From contig CM063112.1 of the NCBI GenBank assembly GCA_031841125.1, forward strand, positions 31,522,603-31,586,602: DNA of 64,000 nt, given 5' to 3'. The DNA comes from Acanthococcus lagerstroemiae (Eukaryota > Arthropoda > Insecta > Hemiptera > Eriococcidae). Shown here in pieces: positions 22,976 through 35,132 of this stretch (the stretch's first letter is position 1; every line of letters starts with the position of its first letter). The position numbers were made by a program, and so were the translations under genes. The notes under the pieces were generated by a model. The model did not search any database, was not told where the DNA came from, and worked only from the letters and a program-made list of their open reading frames with translations.

Positions 22976-23738
22976 AGTGAGAAGGATGGAACAAAGTATA
23001 CTAGGGTGAAGAATAAAAGACAGAGTGAAAAACAAAATAAAATAACAATAAATAAGAGAGGAAACGGATATGAAAGAGGTAAGTTGGAGATCAAGAAATT
23101 AAAAAAGGATTACGCGGGATATATCGCACATCAAGAAGGGACACGGTAGAACAAAATTATCAGTGAGTGAAAATCTTACTGCAAGAAAAGAAGAAAAGAA
23201 AGCCCAGGTATAAAACGGCGTGATGATATAACAAAAATTATGGGAATAATGTGGGGAAGAGTAGCCCAAGACTGAAAAATATGGAAAAAAGCTGGGGAGG
23301 CCTACACCCAAAGGTTCTGAGTAGCTCGGTGTACAAAGTGTACATCTTCTATTGTATGTATTTATCATACTGCAGAACTACACAAATAAAAGGCTGATAT
23401 TAATTACTATTCCAAAGGTTTCAGGTTTTTAGAAACCATAATATTCAGTATTTATTCTAACTAACCGATTGAATTTTTAAGAACCCTAACATCTTTGTCT
23501 GAACAACACAAACATGAAGCGATAAACTGCAAGTGAATCAAGACACTCCGAGTGAATGCAATGTGACATGAAGAGCAGGTGTCCAGGAGGTCTGGACCCC
23601 CTTGCAACTTCGTCAAATCGTTTTTTGTTTTTTTTCTTATAATTTTAGCACCCCATCCCTATCTAACTCAATTAGGCCATCTAACTCAATTAGGCCAAAG
23701 CCAACAATAATTTCCGAGAGTCCTCAGCTATCTAGTAT
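22976..23738. repeat. No gene; contains an 18-bp tandem duplication
   Basis: The only structure is a direct duplication of ATCTAACTCAATTAGGCC at about 23661-23696. The minus frame 23099-23368 (89 aa) shows no recognised motif. Confidence 0.4.
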
Positions 23739-24245
23739 GTAGTATATTATCCCCTCCTAGAATCTTATTAAATATTCCAGTTAGCATGGGCACTATATCC
23801 TTCCTGCCAAATATTGTATTGATTCGTTTTCAATTTCATCGGGGTTGCCAGAGCTTTGTTAAGTTTTAGTTTTTGGACTGCCCTAAGTACTGCGTCCTCA
23901 AAAAAGGTGGTTCGGGTTCGTGGCTAAGGTCGATAAATAGACACCTTTCAGTGGCCACTATACCCCCTTCCGTACTCTCACTCGCTTCGGATACAAATTC
24001 TTACAAAAATCTGTAGCCAGTTCGGTAATACGTGAACTTGTGTACACATTTGTGCCGCCTCTTGTTCTCAGTTTAGAATACTTTCACCCTTGTTAATTCT
24101 TTTGCCGTTTTTTTTTTTTTTTTTTCTTGTGGACCAGCTTTCTTCTAGCATTTTATTACTCCTCCTCGTACGCAATCAAGTCCTTCCTCAATTCTTTTTA
24201 ATAAGTTTATTTAACTCCGCAAGTTCAACTTTTTCCTGTAATGAC
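23739..24245 (-). mobile_element. RTE-type LINE fragment, minus strand (LINE H)
   Basis: Read from the right on the minus strand, it gives ELNKLIKK- and AYEEE-like sequence near 24200, a poly-A/T break at about 24105, then LATDFCKNLYPK, EDAVLRAVQKLKLNKAL, PDEIENE- and VPMLTGIFNKIL-like segments in shifting frames. These match the linker and N-terminal RT region of RTE-type endonuclease/reverse transcriptases. Dead and fragmentary. It faces LINE C head-on. Confidence 0.7.
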
Positions 24246-24249
24246 TTGT

Positions 24250-24790
24250 CAGATTGGAATGGGTGGAGACTGAAAACAAGGGGAAGGGGAGTTGTTGATA
24301 ATCTTAAGTTTGCAGATAATGTTGTACTAATAGACAGAAATACGAGTACAAAAGTGGTGACTAAGATGAAAACTAAATTGGAAAATTAGTGTGAGCTGGA
24401 GTAGACCTCAGCATGAATTCTTCAGAAACCAAAATGGTGACTAACGAGGAAGGAGAGAATTTAATAAATGGACGCTATTCAGCAAAAGAGAACCAACCAA
24501 CATTTGTAAACAAAATGAGTTATTAGTATCGTTGGAAAGAGCATAAAAAGTAGAATTTTTCAAAATTGGGCCCCGATTCAAAAATGTGCACTCGTGTTGA
24601 AAAAAGGTCAGTAAACGCTATGTCATGTAGTTTCCACATGGCTCTTGAATTTCGATTCACGTGTTCTCAAAAAGCGGATTTTGCCAGTTGGTTCCCTTTT
24701 CTGAATAGCGTCCAAATTAGAAGTAACCATTAGAAGGGTTAATGAATACAAATATTTGGGCTAAACTAGATCGTTTAATGGGGAAGGGGT
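24250..24790 (+). mobile_element. RTE-type LINE fragment (LINE C), split by a MITE
   Basis: Plus-strand RT palm segment: DWNGWRLKTRGRGVVDNL, then KFADNVVLI (the catalytic FADD-type motif with N in place of the second D), then MNSSETKMVTNEEGENLIN. After the MITE at 24470-24713 the sequence resumes as EVTIRRVNEYKYLG, exactly where the RTE protein would continue. Truncated at both ends and inactive. Confidence 0.8.
24470..24713. mobile_element. 244-bp TIR MITE, GGACGC family, copy 2
   Basis: The left end is GGACGCTATTCAGCAAAAG; the right, reverse-complemented, is GGACGCTATTCAGAAAAGGG. AAAT flanks it on both sides (24466-24469 and 24714-24717), a likely 4-bp duplication. The body matches 12426-12722 with about 50 bp missing. 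It interrupts the RT frame of LINE C, so it arrived after that LINE. Confidence 0.8.
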
Positions 24791-27306
24791 ATCTTAAAAG
24801 AAATAAAGGTAACAATAACCCAATTACCACCCCGCACGATGTGGATGCGTATAACTCCCTAATTGCAACTTTTCGTGTCACTGCTAGTGGGACTGGCACC
24901 ATAGAAACAGTGAATGACTACAACCCAGGGAATTTACCCTAGTGGTTAGACAGGCTGTGCTTCAGCAAAACAGGGCTTCAATTTTGGACTTCTGGTCGAA
25001 CGGATATCAAGAATTAATTCAGCCGTTTCGAGCCTCCAGCCCGCGATGTTCCGCCGATGTCCTTTCAGTTATGGCCTTCGAAGTTCAAAATTTTTCCAGT
25101 TATTCTTATTTCAGTCTTCTCGAAAAAAACCAACCCGATTGGTCCAACTGTGATTACTTGTACCATGCTTTCCATATTGATTGGTGTCGCGCCGGGCATG
25201 ACCAACGCTGACGACTTTTTAGTCTCATAAGTCAATCGGCCTAAGAAACGCATTCGAGTCGATGCATCACACATTCCAGCCCCCTATACTTCTGTACCTA
25301 AGGTGCAGCTCACTTTATCGTACTTTCTGCTCGTCCAAGATGAACGTGACCGTTGTGAACCGGGGCCGATTTAAAGCCATAATGGCACTGCCACTCTGCA
25401 CCACAACGATACACCGTCGACCCACCGGGAAATTGAATTCCACGGTCACTGACTCCACGTCTCGTTAACTTTCGCCCAGCTAAACTCACCTCGGCGCATA
25501 AAAAGACCACCGGGCCTGTCAATTTCTAATTATGTCACCGACGCACGGTTGACCGAAACCGCAACAGAGCCTAACAAACGTCAACTTCTCAACGATGCCG
25601 CAAATTGGTAAATCGAAAATACCAAGTCCATTTTGCGGTCCAGTCGCAGCATTAAAAATTCAGCGAGTTCATCTCACCCTACATTTTCGCCACGCAGAAA
25701 AGTGTCGCTGCGCGAAAATTCTGTAGTTCCAGAGTTCTAGTTTTCTTTTTTGAAATATGTAAGCCGCAGCGTATAAGACATGGACGCGAATTCGCACATT
25801 CGATTAATATTCTGGCCGCGTCAATGCTGTCACAAACACAACATCAAAAAGTGAGACTTTCAGAGCTCGCATTTTATGCGTTGAATAAAAGACCCTTGAA
25901 TAATCGAATATTACTGAAGAACATTGTTAAACAGTATTTAATTAAAAAGCAACATTCGCCAAAACAAAAGCTCTATACTTCGACGGAGTGTTTCTGACAC
26001 ATCCAGCTCTTGAGTGTTTCCGCGAGTTGAAACCGAAGACAGCTTAAGCCGACGATGTCTTCGACTAGACATAAGACATTTATCTTGAAAAGTAATCTCC
26101 ACCTTTCGCCGATTGTATATATATGTACTCCGGAAGGGGGCACATCTCCGGTTACTTCGGTTAATTCTTCGTATTTACCGTCGATTCGATAATATTTCTC
26201 CTGAGTAGTCTCGGCACGACCCTAATCGTTCACGACTTATCGCGCTTTCGCAAGGTACAGCTGAAATACGAGCATCACAATCCCTAATTTGAGATTTTGA
26301 GTGAACGGTATCCTCGACCGGGAAATGCGAGATAACGTATCGATAGCCTTCAAAACGAAACACTGAATATTTCATCGGGTCTACCCGAGTCCTTCATGTT
26401 CGCCTCTGCTATTGAAAATTCCTCAAATATTTGCCTTCAGCATTGTTCACGTATTAACCAGTTTGTTGATGACAGTGGTGGCGTATACTCCCCCTCCCCC
26501 GGTCTACATTATCCACCATCTCAAATTGTTACGTCATTTGGTAGCAGAGCGTGGTTACAACCCACTTCTGGGCTATGAGCCCAGCACGCTTCCATAGACA
26601 TACAAATTTGAGGTAGTTGTGTCGTCTAAGCATTGGAAAGTTACGTCAGTACTGGGGAAAAGACCATGTCTACATTTGGACTTATTGTGAAAAACGTTTG
26701 CTCGATAAAACTGAAAAGCCGGGGGGAAAAAAAGAAGAAAGAAAGCGTCCAACCGCTGCACAGAAGAACAGTGTCACATGGATACGTCACCCAGGCGACC
26801 GCGTTGATGCGCACACCCACATTCCAGTGCCTTCTCCAATCGTCCATTCTTGGCATTGCTCGGGTATTCTTCGTGTTGGTTGGTCGACACGTGATGAAAC
26901 GAATGACCGCGTAAAGAAGAATCGTAACTACATCATGAAGCTAACATTTTTCTGCGGAAGGTTTTCTGCGCAGCGTTTTCTGCGCAGCGTTTTTTACGCA
27001 ACTTTTTCTGCGGAGTCTTTCTCTTTCGCGTGTATCAAGCCATTAGACATATCCATGTCAATTAAATGAGTCCCGACACTTTCACCAACGGTAATTTCAC
27101 TTTGAATTTTTTTCACCGAAAGAAAAATTCACCGGGAAAAGCCTGGTTTCACCGACAAAAATTTTATTTCAGGGAGAATGTTCCAAATAATAAAAGCCTC
27201 GTACGCTCGCGAAATAATTTCATAGTTCAGTTTGATACATTGAGATACGACGACCTTCCCTTGCTCTTGTCCCTATCCATGTGTCTTTGAAGCAATTGAT
27301 TAGCAC
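24791..27306. other. No supported gene; CpG-rich block about 24950-26400
   Basis: Low-repeat, CpG-rich sequence at 24950-26400 resembles the blocks at 5041 and 48400. A short tandem motif (TTTTCTGCGCAGCG and variants) occurs at 26945-27030. The plus frame 26617-27069 (150 aa) includes that repeat, has no known motif and overlaps frames on both strands, so I do not call it. Confidence 0.35.
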
Positions 27307-27571
27307 CAGTGGCGGATCTAGAAATTTTACCGGCGGGGGGGGGGGGGGGTTTTGAAAATAAAACTTTTTCCACCTCCGCCCCTTAAAAAACCGAGTTGGA
27401 GGTCTCAGTTGATTCTTGATATATTCTGAAGTCCACACAGGACTACAGCACTGCAGGTGCACACGTTCACTACATTTTTATATAATGTGTTTTCGCAATG
27501 TTCTTTTTTTTCTTCTTCGGCCCGAAGAGGGTGTTCGAACCCCCAAAATACCCCCCACAGATGCGCCGCTG
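27307..27571. mobile_element. hAT-like MITE, CAGTGGCGGA family (265 bp)
   Basis: The left end is CAGTGGCGGATCT, followed by a 15-base G-run; the right, reverse-complemented, is CAGCGGCGCATCT. Flanking 8-mers are ATTAGCAC (27299-27306) and ATTAGTAC (27572-27579), one mismatch. Related ends occur at 46433-46742. Non-coding; part of the plus frame 27416-27808 lies in it and is not a gene start. Confidence 0.85.
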
Positions 27572-28097
27572 ATTAGTACATCAGCCTCCTCCGGTTGCAT
27601 CCGGCACCGCATCTGGCAGAACAAATGCCAGAGCACACAGGTGACGCACACGCAAGGCGAAGTCAGCATCATTTTCGCACCTTTTCTGAAGCCCAAGATG
27701 TTGGAGGTGCCGGAACACTGCCTGGCAGATGTGGAAAAAGCAGCTGTGTGTCGTACTCCTGGGGAATACTTCGTTGAACGCGATACTAACTACTCGTACT
27801 TTCCTTGAGGCGTTGATTAACGTTTGAATGTATCGGCCCCCTCTTGAAATTAACGAAGAACACTATCAAATGCTTGCTCGTCGGGGGGGGGGGGCAAAGA
27901 ATAATATAATTCACAATATTTCCACAATCTATGCAGGTCATTAGGATCAGTAAAATGTGGTTGTAAGTATTTTATTACAATTCTTTGGTCGATATGAAAC
28001 ACGACTTTTTTCGGTGAATTTTCCTTTCGGTGAACTTACCTCTCGGGGGAAAAAAATCAAAATGTCAGTGAAATTACCTAAATCCCAATTAGATAAT
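27572..28097. other. Unassigned; open frame tail at 27572-27808
   Basis: The plus frame that emerges from the MITE continues for about 75 codons to 27808 and ends VERDTNYSYFP. It is less repetitive than its surroundings and could be a gene or transposon fragment, but I recognise no motif and its upstream part is MITE. A G-run lies near 27884. Confidence 0.3.
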
Positions 28098-28102
28098 ATA
28101 TT

Positions 28103-28773
28103 AGTACGGCGTTTAAGGACCATATTGAAGCTGAACCGTGCATTTTGTGATACAAGCATGAGATTTGGTACGGTTATTTTCAAGACTCTATCTAACAATT
28201 CTAGATGTGGGGCACGGTTTCCACTGTAACGAACTTCTAAGTATTCCTGCAAGGAATGTGGAAAACAATGCAGCTGTGCCAAGAGAGGTTTACCATGTAC
28301 AGAACTGTGCAAGTGTGATAGCCAATGTAAAAGTTCGGATGAGGATTCTGACTTTTGATAAATGAAATTTCACTCAATAATCTCTACTTTGCTTCTTCAG
28401 TTCAAATCATTTCTTCTAAAATTGTCTCCTAAAGTAATATTTCAAAGCATACTGGTTAGAAAACATGGAAATTTGCAATTTTAAAAAAATCACTCATTTT
28501 CAAATGACGTTTTTGGATCTTCTATCAGGTCTTTTGTAGAGAATTCGTTGGAAAACAAATTTTATTTGAAACTTTTCCCTCTAAAATTCCACTGTCAGGA
28601 GATATTTCAAGAAACCCGAATTTTAAAGGATTAAAACCCTCAAAATGGGTCTCTACAAGGGGTGGAAACCATGCCCCACATCTAAAATTTTTAGATGGAG
28701 TCTTGAAAACGACTGTATTAAATTTCATACCTGTATCACAAAATGCACGGTATTGGTCCTTAACCGCCGCACT
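28103..28773. mobile_element. Long-TIR element with a CXC transposase tail (671 bp)
   Basis: Inverted arms of about 120 bp: the left begins AGTACGGCGTTTAAGGACCA and the right, reverse-complemented, AGTGCGGCGGTTAAGGACCA. They share further blocks (CCGTGCATTTTGTGATACA, TTTTCAAGACT, AGATGTGGGGCA, GGTTTCCAC). ATATT flanks both ends (28098-28102 and 28774-28778), a possible 5-bp duplication; a 3-bp TAT reading is also possible. Between the arms is a small cysteine-rich frame (28230-28358) and AT-rich DNA. It looks like a deletion derivative of a DNA transposon, superfamily unassigned. Its ends are unrelated to those of 52742-53712. Confidence 0.75.
28230..28358 (+). pseudogene. CXC cysteine-rich C-terminal remnant of a transposase
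   Basis: An open frame of 42 codons directly after the left inverted arm, with no start codon and a stop just upstream. It contains CKECGKQCSCAKRG, LPCTELCKC and SQCKSSDEDSDF, ending with a stop. The eight cysteines are spaced C-x2-C-x3-C-x-C-x6-C-x3-C-x-C-x3-C, followed by an acidic tail. Such tesmin/TSO1-like (CXC) clusters bind zinc and occur at the C-termini of several transposon-encoded proteins. Too short to act alone; probably the last exon or tail of a lost transposase. Confidence 0.65.
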
Positions 28774-28988
28774 ATATTTGAAATTCATACTAAACCTTAT
28801 AATTAGTTACGAATGATAAAAAAAAAAATCTTTCTATACTATTTCCGTACTCCTCGGGTCTTGACCCGCATCAATGACAAATAAACATTTGCCGTCAGCC
28901 TAGGAACATCAGATATTCGAAAAGGAGGAAATTTCCTAACTCAAATTTTTGCGGCTGCGAAGGTGAAATTGGCTTCATTAGACGAAAC

Positions 28989-29230
28989 AAAGGGTTCATG
29001 TGAAAAGCAACCTTAATGAGTTTTGTAATTCCGAATTTGTCGACAGGTAGAGCTGTATTCACAGCCATTATGCTCCAACATGATAGTGCATTTGAACAAG
29101 GTATGAGCAACATCTGCCGGCAAACTCACGCTGACAGTTCATCTAGCTAAAGAGAACTTATAGCGCTGTCTGTCGGCAAAGTAGAAATTTCGAAATTGAC
29201 TAAGGTTGATTTTCACATGAACCCTTCAAA
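28989..29230. mobile_element. Short foldback, about 68-bp arms
   Basis: The left arm (28989-29056: GGGTTCATGTGAAAAGCAACC..., GTCGACAGGTAG) and right arm (29161-29230) are inverted copies at roughly 75% by eye, with a 104-bp spacer. The outer ends and any target duplication are unclear. Non-coding. Confidence 0.6.
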
Positions 29231-32200
29231 ATGTTCCAGGCTCAAAAAACCCTTCGCTATTCCCTGGTCGAATATGCGTCTAATATGTGGCGATCGTACA
29301 CACTCACCCAAGTTTAACCTCCTAAACCAAATGTTTTGAAAAATTTTGGGCGCAGTCACTTTTTTTACACCTTTTCGATTTTTAACGATGAAATAAGACA
29401 AATGCACTGTTTCCCTCATGAAGAATTCTACGTTAGATACTTCACCTTGGTTATGGGACTCTTCAAATTTTTTTCGCTGAAATGTTCGGTACGGTACCGA
29501 GTTCTTACCCTTAAATACACCAGCTTTTTATGTTGGAGCGAAAATCGAAGAAAATAGGTTGAATAAGTGCCACCCTATTATACACGGCAAAAAATGAAAC
29601 ATTTGAGGACCTGACTTCCAAAACGGGCTTAGTCCGAAATTACCGAAATTGAGATTTTAGCGCTATCTGATGGCGAAGAAGAAAATAGACATTCCAGCGT
29701 TCACCGCGAATTTTTATCTCTATTAGAAGGCGAGTTACATGTGTTCGAAGCACTGATACGACTATAATAGTAAATAGTACCTCAGTTGGATTTTTTTTTA
29801 ATTTCCGAAATTTTTATGTTTTGGAATAAGGGCATTTCAGAAGTTAGCTCTTCATTGTGAATAAAACAGAATCTTTTGTTGTAAAATTTTGTTTGAAGGG
29901 TTCCAGAGTTGAACAATAAACTTTCGGAATCCGTGACCAACATTCCTAATTTTGATATGTTTTCCTTCGATTCGCAAGGTCTAGTCAGTCATAATTATAC
30001 ATCTCTAGTTGTCTTTATCCTTACCCGGGGGCTACAGAAAAAAAATTCGTCACTGCGCTGACTGTGTACTTCTGTTGCCACAAACTTTTTAACAGAGACT
30101 ATTATATGTAAAGAGGAATTTTTCTATTTAAAATATGAAAAAATGGAGAAAATTGCGGAGTGTGATTATTTGATGTAGTGATTGAATTCAGTGCCTACAA
30201 CCTTAACGTAAATTATATTTCTCCGTCGCTCTTAACTTAAATTATATTTCTCCATCTCTTTTTCAGGTCCAGTCGATTTCGCCAATTTTAAGTGATCTGC
30301 GGTCTCACTGTGAGGCGACGGAGAAGAAATTTCCATATTTTCATTGATTTGTGTTCAATTCGATATTGGTTTCCCGACGATGTGTAAGTATGAAAATAAC
30401 TTTGAATTTAAAAGTAAACATAATTACAATTTTTCGTTACGAAGTTTAGATTTCAGATCGCTACGAGCAAAATTTGATATGATATTCGAACTAAATGACC
30501 TACAAGACCCTTATTCTCAGGAGCGCGACAACAGGGATCCCAGGGTGCCAGAGCATCCACTCAGTTGTGATGGGCATCTCTAGACTTCCACCGAAAGATA
30601 ACGTTTTGATTCAACAACTTTTTTTTTTGGTCATCGATAAGCACATGCTCTGAGCACTCACTCACATAGTATAAGGTTATGCGACCCTGCTTATTTTCAT
30701 GCTTTTATTCGTCTCGACAAGTCGGGTTTGCCTCTTCCTCGAAAATGAAATTCCAATTCTAGGAGCTGAAATCAGAAACTAATCAAATTCTAAAATCAAC
30801 CGCGCAAAAATCTTTATTTTGATATTTTAAGGCTAAACCACTATCGCCAATTTGAATCATAAAATTTTCATTTCGGAACATCTAAAACGGGGATGGCAAA
30901 CATCTCAATCTGAGGAGAGTTCGGATTCAGCGCAACGAAAAACAAACAATTTTGACAGGTTCTTTAAAAAGAGAGAATTTAATTGGTTCTCTGCGCCTTA
31001 TCGGAACAGAACGGATACTGTGATCCTCAAAAAGAAAAAGGAATTTAGCAGTTCAAGATCCTGCTTAGTTACATTCTTAGCTACTTACATTAAAGTAGTA
31101 CAGTGTATCGTTGCAGAAAAAGGTTATCTCCGATTACTTTGAGATTTTGATTATTCCACTCAGTAATCTAACTCTCACTCCTCTCCTCCATACACCCTAA
31201 ATAGTATTGGACTTTTGCCAGAAAATAGGCAAAAAAAGGAAAAAAATGCCAGTCATCAGATTTACGAACCCCCTCCTCCCCGCATGATTTTCTTTCCTCG
31301 CCTCTGTGGCTTTTCTGTCTTTTTCTATGCCTATCTTTACATTTGTTGAGCTCCCCAAATGGGTGACCTTCAATTTACTCGTTAAGCGTCGCATCCTAAT
31401 TTGTCAGGGTCATTTCCTGTTATGAGTCCATAATTAATTAATATACCGAAATATAATAAAAGATTATTGATTCTTCTCCATCCATAAAAACAAGCAGGAT
31501 TGAACGGGGTAAACTCGACTCTGGATTTTTGCCATTGCCTCTTTGAAATTGATGTACCTCTTTTCGGGACTTTCTTTCAGTCCATCTACGGCATGTTTCA
31601 AAGTATATGCTTTCGTTTCTCTCAAACCTTCACCGCGGAGGTAGCGTTATTCATGCAAAAAGAAAAAACCCCACCCACCCACCAAAAAATTGGAAAATTA
31701 TTCGAGCGGAAGAATTTTTATCATTATTTTGATTCTTGTCAGCCTCCTTCCCCATTAGCCTCACGCTCCAGATTGGCGATTTGCGCTTATGGGTAGCCCT
31801 CTGGAATTTCCACGAAAACTGGCTATTTTAAGAGGGTGTTTAAAAGAAGCTATTTACATCCATTTCAGCTTATGTCGACTTAGGGAGACGGTCAGTTTAT
31901 ACATATGTGTTTTGAAGAAATATTTGATAAAACTGGAGTGTTGAGAAAAACAAGTCAGATCTTTAAACTCACGTCCTCGAGTTGGGTCTCGTGGAATTCA
32001 TAAATTTTCGGTGACCTTTTCCTTTCGAATGTATATTTTTGTGCATATCGTCCTGCCTAGCTAGTTTCTGCGTAGTACGATTCGAGCGTCAAACAAATGT
32101 CTTTTGTCTCTGTCGTGAGGCGAAAATCACCTTCTGCAATTTCCGAAAGCTTCTTTCTCTCACGCCATTTCAACTGGCGTCATACAATCGCCCGTCAATC

Positions 32201-32919
32201 TATTTTTGACCATTCTGAGAATTACTCGATTAAAACTCCACCGCGTCCGTACCGTCCAACAACGATCCTGGAGTTCCAAGAACTCGCCAACCATCCGAGT
32301 ACAATCGAAAAACAATGTATTAATACGATCCTCCTCTCTCACTGACGGGTCCTGCCAAATTTCGGCTGTATAAACTTGCTGCAAGGACCGAAACGTTGGT
32401 CTTACTTTGGTCTTGCTCTCATCGAAAAGTTAGGTGAAGACTCTGCTCACATCACTCTCGTTCAGATCTGGGACTTTTGAAAATTAACGTAATTTTATGT
32501 CGTGTCGTACACTCTTAAAGCCTAGTGCTTATCTGTGGTATCATTCATAATATAAGTAAAGTTTAAAGTGCTATAAAAGTATCAACTAATAAATTTATCC
32601 AAATTAATCTGACTCGGCCAAATCATTTATCAAGCCGAGAATCACTAACTCGCTAACTAGGGGCTTGTTACCAATCAGGCCCCTGGGCCCCACGCTGTGG
32701 ACCTTCCGGTTTATCATCGATCACTATCTGACGTCACGACAGTCTCCTGTATTCTTGTATTTCCAGTACGTGATCTGTTCAAAATCACAACTTGGGCCCT
32801 CGCATCTAAATTATAAAAAAAATATAAACCGCCCAAAATTCCATGATGCGGTCTATTCTCGATACAAAACTCGAAGATCACATTAGTATACAAACAATCA
32901 AAAATAACCTGCCAAGCGT
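29231..32919. repeat. No supported gene; one 30-bp tandem duplication
   Basis: A direct duplication (AAATTATATTTCTCC, about 30-bp unit) lies at 30201-30260, followed by a polypyrimidine tract and CAG at about 30266, which looks like a splice acceptor but has no supported exon after it. Frames such as 30852-31142 (+), 31500-31796 (+) and 32160-32384 (-) have no recognised motif. Confidence 0.4.
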
Positions 32920-33165
32920 GAGGAATTGTCTACGATCAGAAATTTGAAATGGGGCTGGACGGGTAACGTAGCCAGGCTTCCCTCCAAATACATGGGTTCA
33001 CCAAATATGTTCTGGTCTTTGAGGCACAGAACCAGGAAACAAGGCAAGGCCCAAGTTTGGCGGAGGGATGAGATCGACCGATTCTTAAAACATAAGCTCT
33101 TATCGTATTGCCCTAGAACGGAACGAATGGGAGAGGGTGAGGAGTACATATGTATCATAAACTGA
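32920..33165 (+). mobile_element. Possible LINE RT C-terminal fragment
   Basis: The plus frame 32926-33165 reads STIRNLKWGWTGNVARLP, similar to the KLKWRWAGHIAR segment near the C-terminus of RTE-type reverse transcriptases, and ends RMGEGEEYICIIN, like the GEAYVQQW end of that family. The segment in between is degenerate. No poly-A or TAAA tail follows. Confidence 0.5.
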
Positions 33166-35086
33166 AGTAGCACTTCCAAATAAAATGTACTGACTAATTG
33201 AACCCTGGATCTATTAGGCCACGAAACTCCGTTAACTTCCTCTGCAATAGGAACTGCCAACAGACAACATGAAAAGTGAGTACAGCAATGAGGTACCTAT
33301 TTTCACATAGTAATGTAACACAGTCAGCTAATTTTATTAGCATCTACTCGGCATTTCAGACAGTTAATACCAACGAGCATTAATTTACGGATTTCACAAG
33401 CCATGGAAAATCAGTTGTTCATACACTTTCCGATAAGAGAAAAGTGAAAACTCCATCTCCTCTTTCGAAAAAACTGAGAGTTAACTAGATTGCAGCATTA
33501 CTGGGCTTGATGCTTATTACCTATTCATATACCCAGGAGACGCGAAAAGTATCTAAAAAGACTGACTAAGAGGTTGTTCAAAGAAAGATCACTAGTGGTA
33601 TAAACGTTTGCTGGCACACTACACCCTTGCATAGATGAAGATTTACACGTAAGGGAAAGCAAAACCAACATTACCGCTCCAAATTTACCTCTCAGTGCGA
33701 CCCTCTTCTATCATATGAAATCGATATGTTCGGTACTTCGCACTGCCGTATCAATTTAGTTCAACAGGTGATATTTCTGGTTTCCTCCAGTCTATTTTAA
33801 TCATAATCGTAAATTATTTGTGAGATCTTAATTCCTTAACACGTACGCGGCCTACGATCGCCGCATCGGAGCAACATCTCACATGTCAACGCGAAGTGGT
33901 CCAGACTTCTCTGTCTCGGGTTACGGAAGACCATTTAGCTAAAACGTCCCTTACACACCCGTGCCGAGAGCGCCGTAATATGATAGTGCAAAACGAGCTA
34001 TAAACGAGTGATGTCAATAAATGATCCAGTATAAGGGCATTCATATTAAGAGCGAGCGCATGTATAAAATCGTACGCGATGAACCCCGTGGAACTCGCTC
34101 GGTTCTACGAATTCCATTTCGCGAAACCTAAATAATTCAGCCGAGCGCTCCGGAGGTAAATAATAATTCTAATTCCTTTTTGTACAGCACCATCTGTTGC
34201 GCTTGTTTCACTCGAGGCGAGACCACTTCCAGATCTGCATCTACGGACGAGTAACAAGGTCCAGCTTATGAGCTCGTCACTAGATATTATTTTCGATTGT
34301 AAATTATTCAGCATTTTACACATATGCCCACACCAACTTATCGGCTCCTCACAATCAGGCGGTCAACGTCTCCGCATTCCAAGAGAACGTTACATTACTG
34401 TCAGAATCATGGTCGAAATACATTTGTACGAGTCTGTATCAAAAACTCTGGCCGTTTGTCCAATGTGTCACAGATAAAAAGTCTATTCGGTGAAGCCTAC
34501 ACATGGGTATGGCACTGACATGACACTGAAATGAGATTGAATACTTCAAATAACAAATGCGTCAAATTCTCAAGTTTCTAATTTGTATACCCACTCGCAA
34601 GTATCCTAATTGGCATAATTGGCAGGGATATGATACAGAAAAGGTTCTGATAAGTTATCAATTACGTTACAGTTACCTTGTTCTGATAAATGTGACCATG
34701 CATAGCTTAACGTGAAAACTGATTCCGTTAAATTACCGGGTAAATTACACATTATCAATAAAGATGTAAGTATTGCGTCCCAAGGCTGGCAATCGCTCAT
34801 TTCAATGAAGAACACTTTTTTTTTTTTTTTTTTTTACATCAAAATGTTATTTAGGACTTAAGAGTTTTGTGTCAAAACCACGTCAGTTTTTTGTGAAAAA
34901 TGCTAAAACTCTTCTTCGTGGCGAAGATTTTTTATTTTTTCTTGCACCGGGACGGAAAGAGGAGGAATAGTGTTACCATTGCGACGCCTACGACCTCCGA
35001 CCAAACAAGGGCAAGTGCTAGGTCTCACCGTAAAGCCGTCCCCGTACCTCTGTCGTTCATGTCGTTCAGTTGTAAATAGTAGATTT
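33166..35086. other. No gene; CpG-rich block about 33840-34330; poly-T at 34809
   Basis: 33840-34330 is CpG-rich and repeat-free. A 27-base T-run starts at about 34809 and may be the reversed tail of a lost retroposon. Frames at 34105-34518 lie on both strands and are unsupported. Confidence 0.35.
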
Positions 35087-35132
35087 CTTTTCTAATTTGC
35101 TCTCAACCCGAGCCCTGGAATCCGCCCTTTCG
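35087..35132 (-). mobile_element. tRNA-derived SINE, 3' fragment
   Basis: Reverse-complemented, it gives CGAAAGGGCGGATTCCAGGG and ends GAGAGCAAATTAGAAAAG, identical in layout to the last 46 bp of the SINE at 49918-50133. The 5' tRNA-like part is absent. Confidence 0.75.

Noticed and set aside
26617..27069. 150-aa plus-strand frame
   Set aside because: Includes the TTTTCTGCGCAGCG tandem repeat, overlaps frames on both strands and has no recognised motif.
30250..30600. Host exon after the splice-acceptor-like tract at 30266
   Set aside because: The downstream frame carries no recognisable protein and no donor site could be supported.
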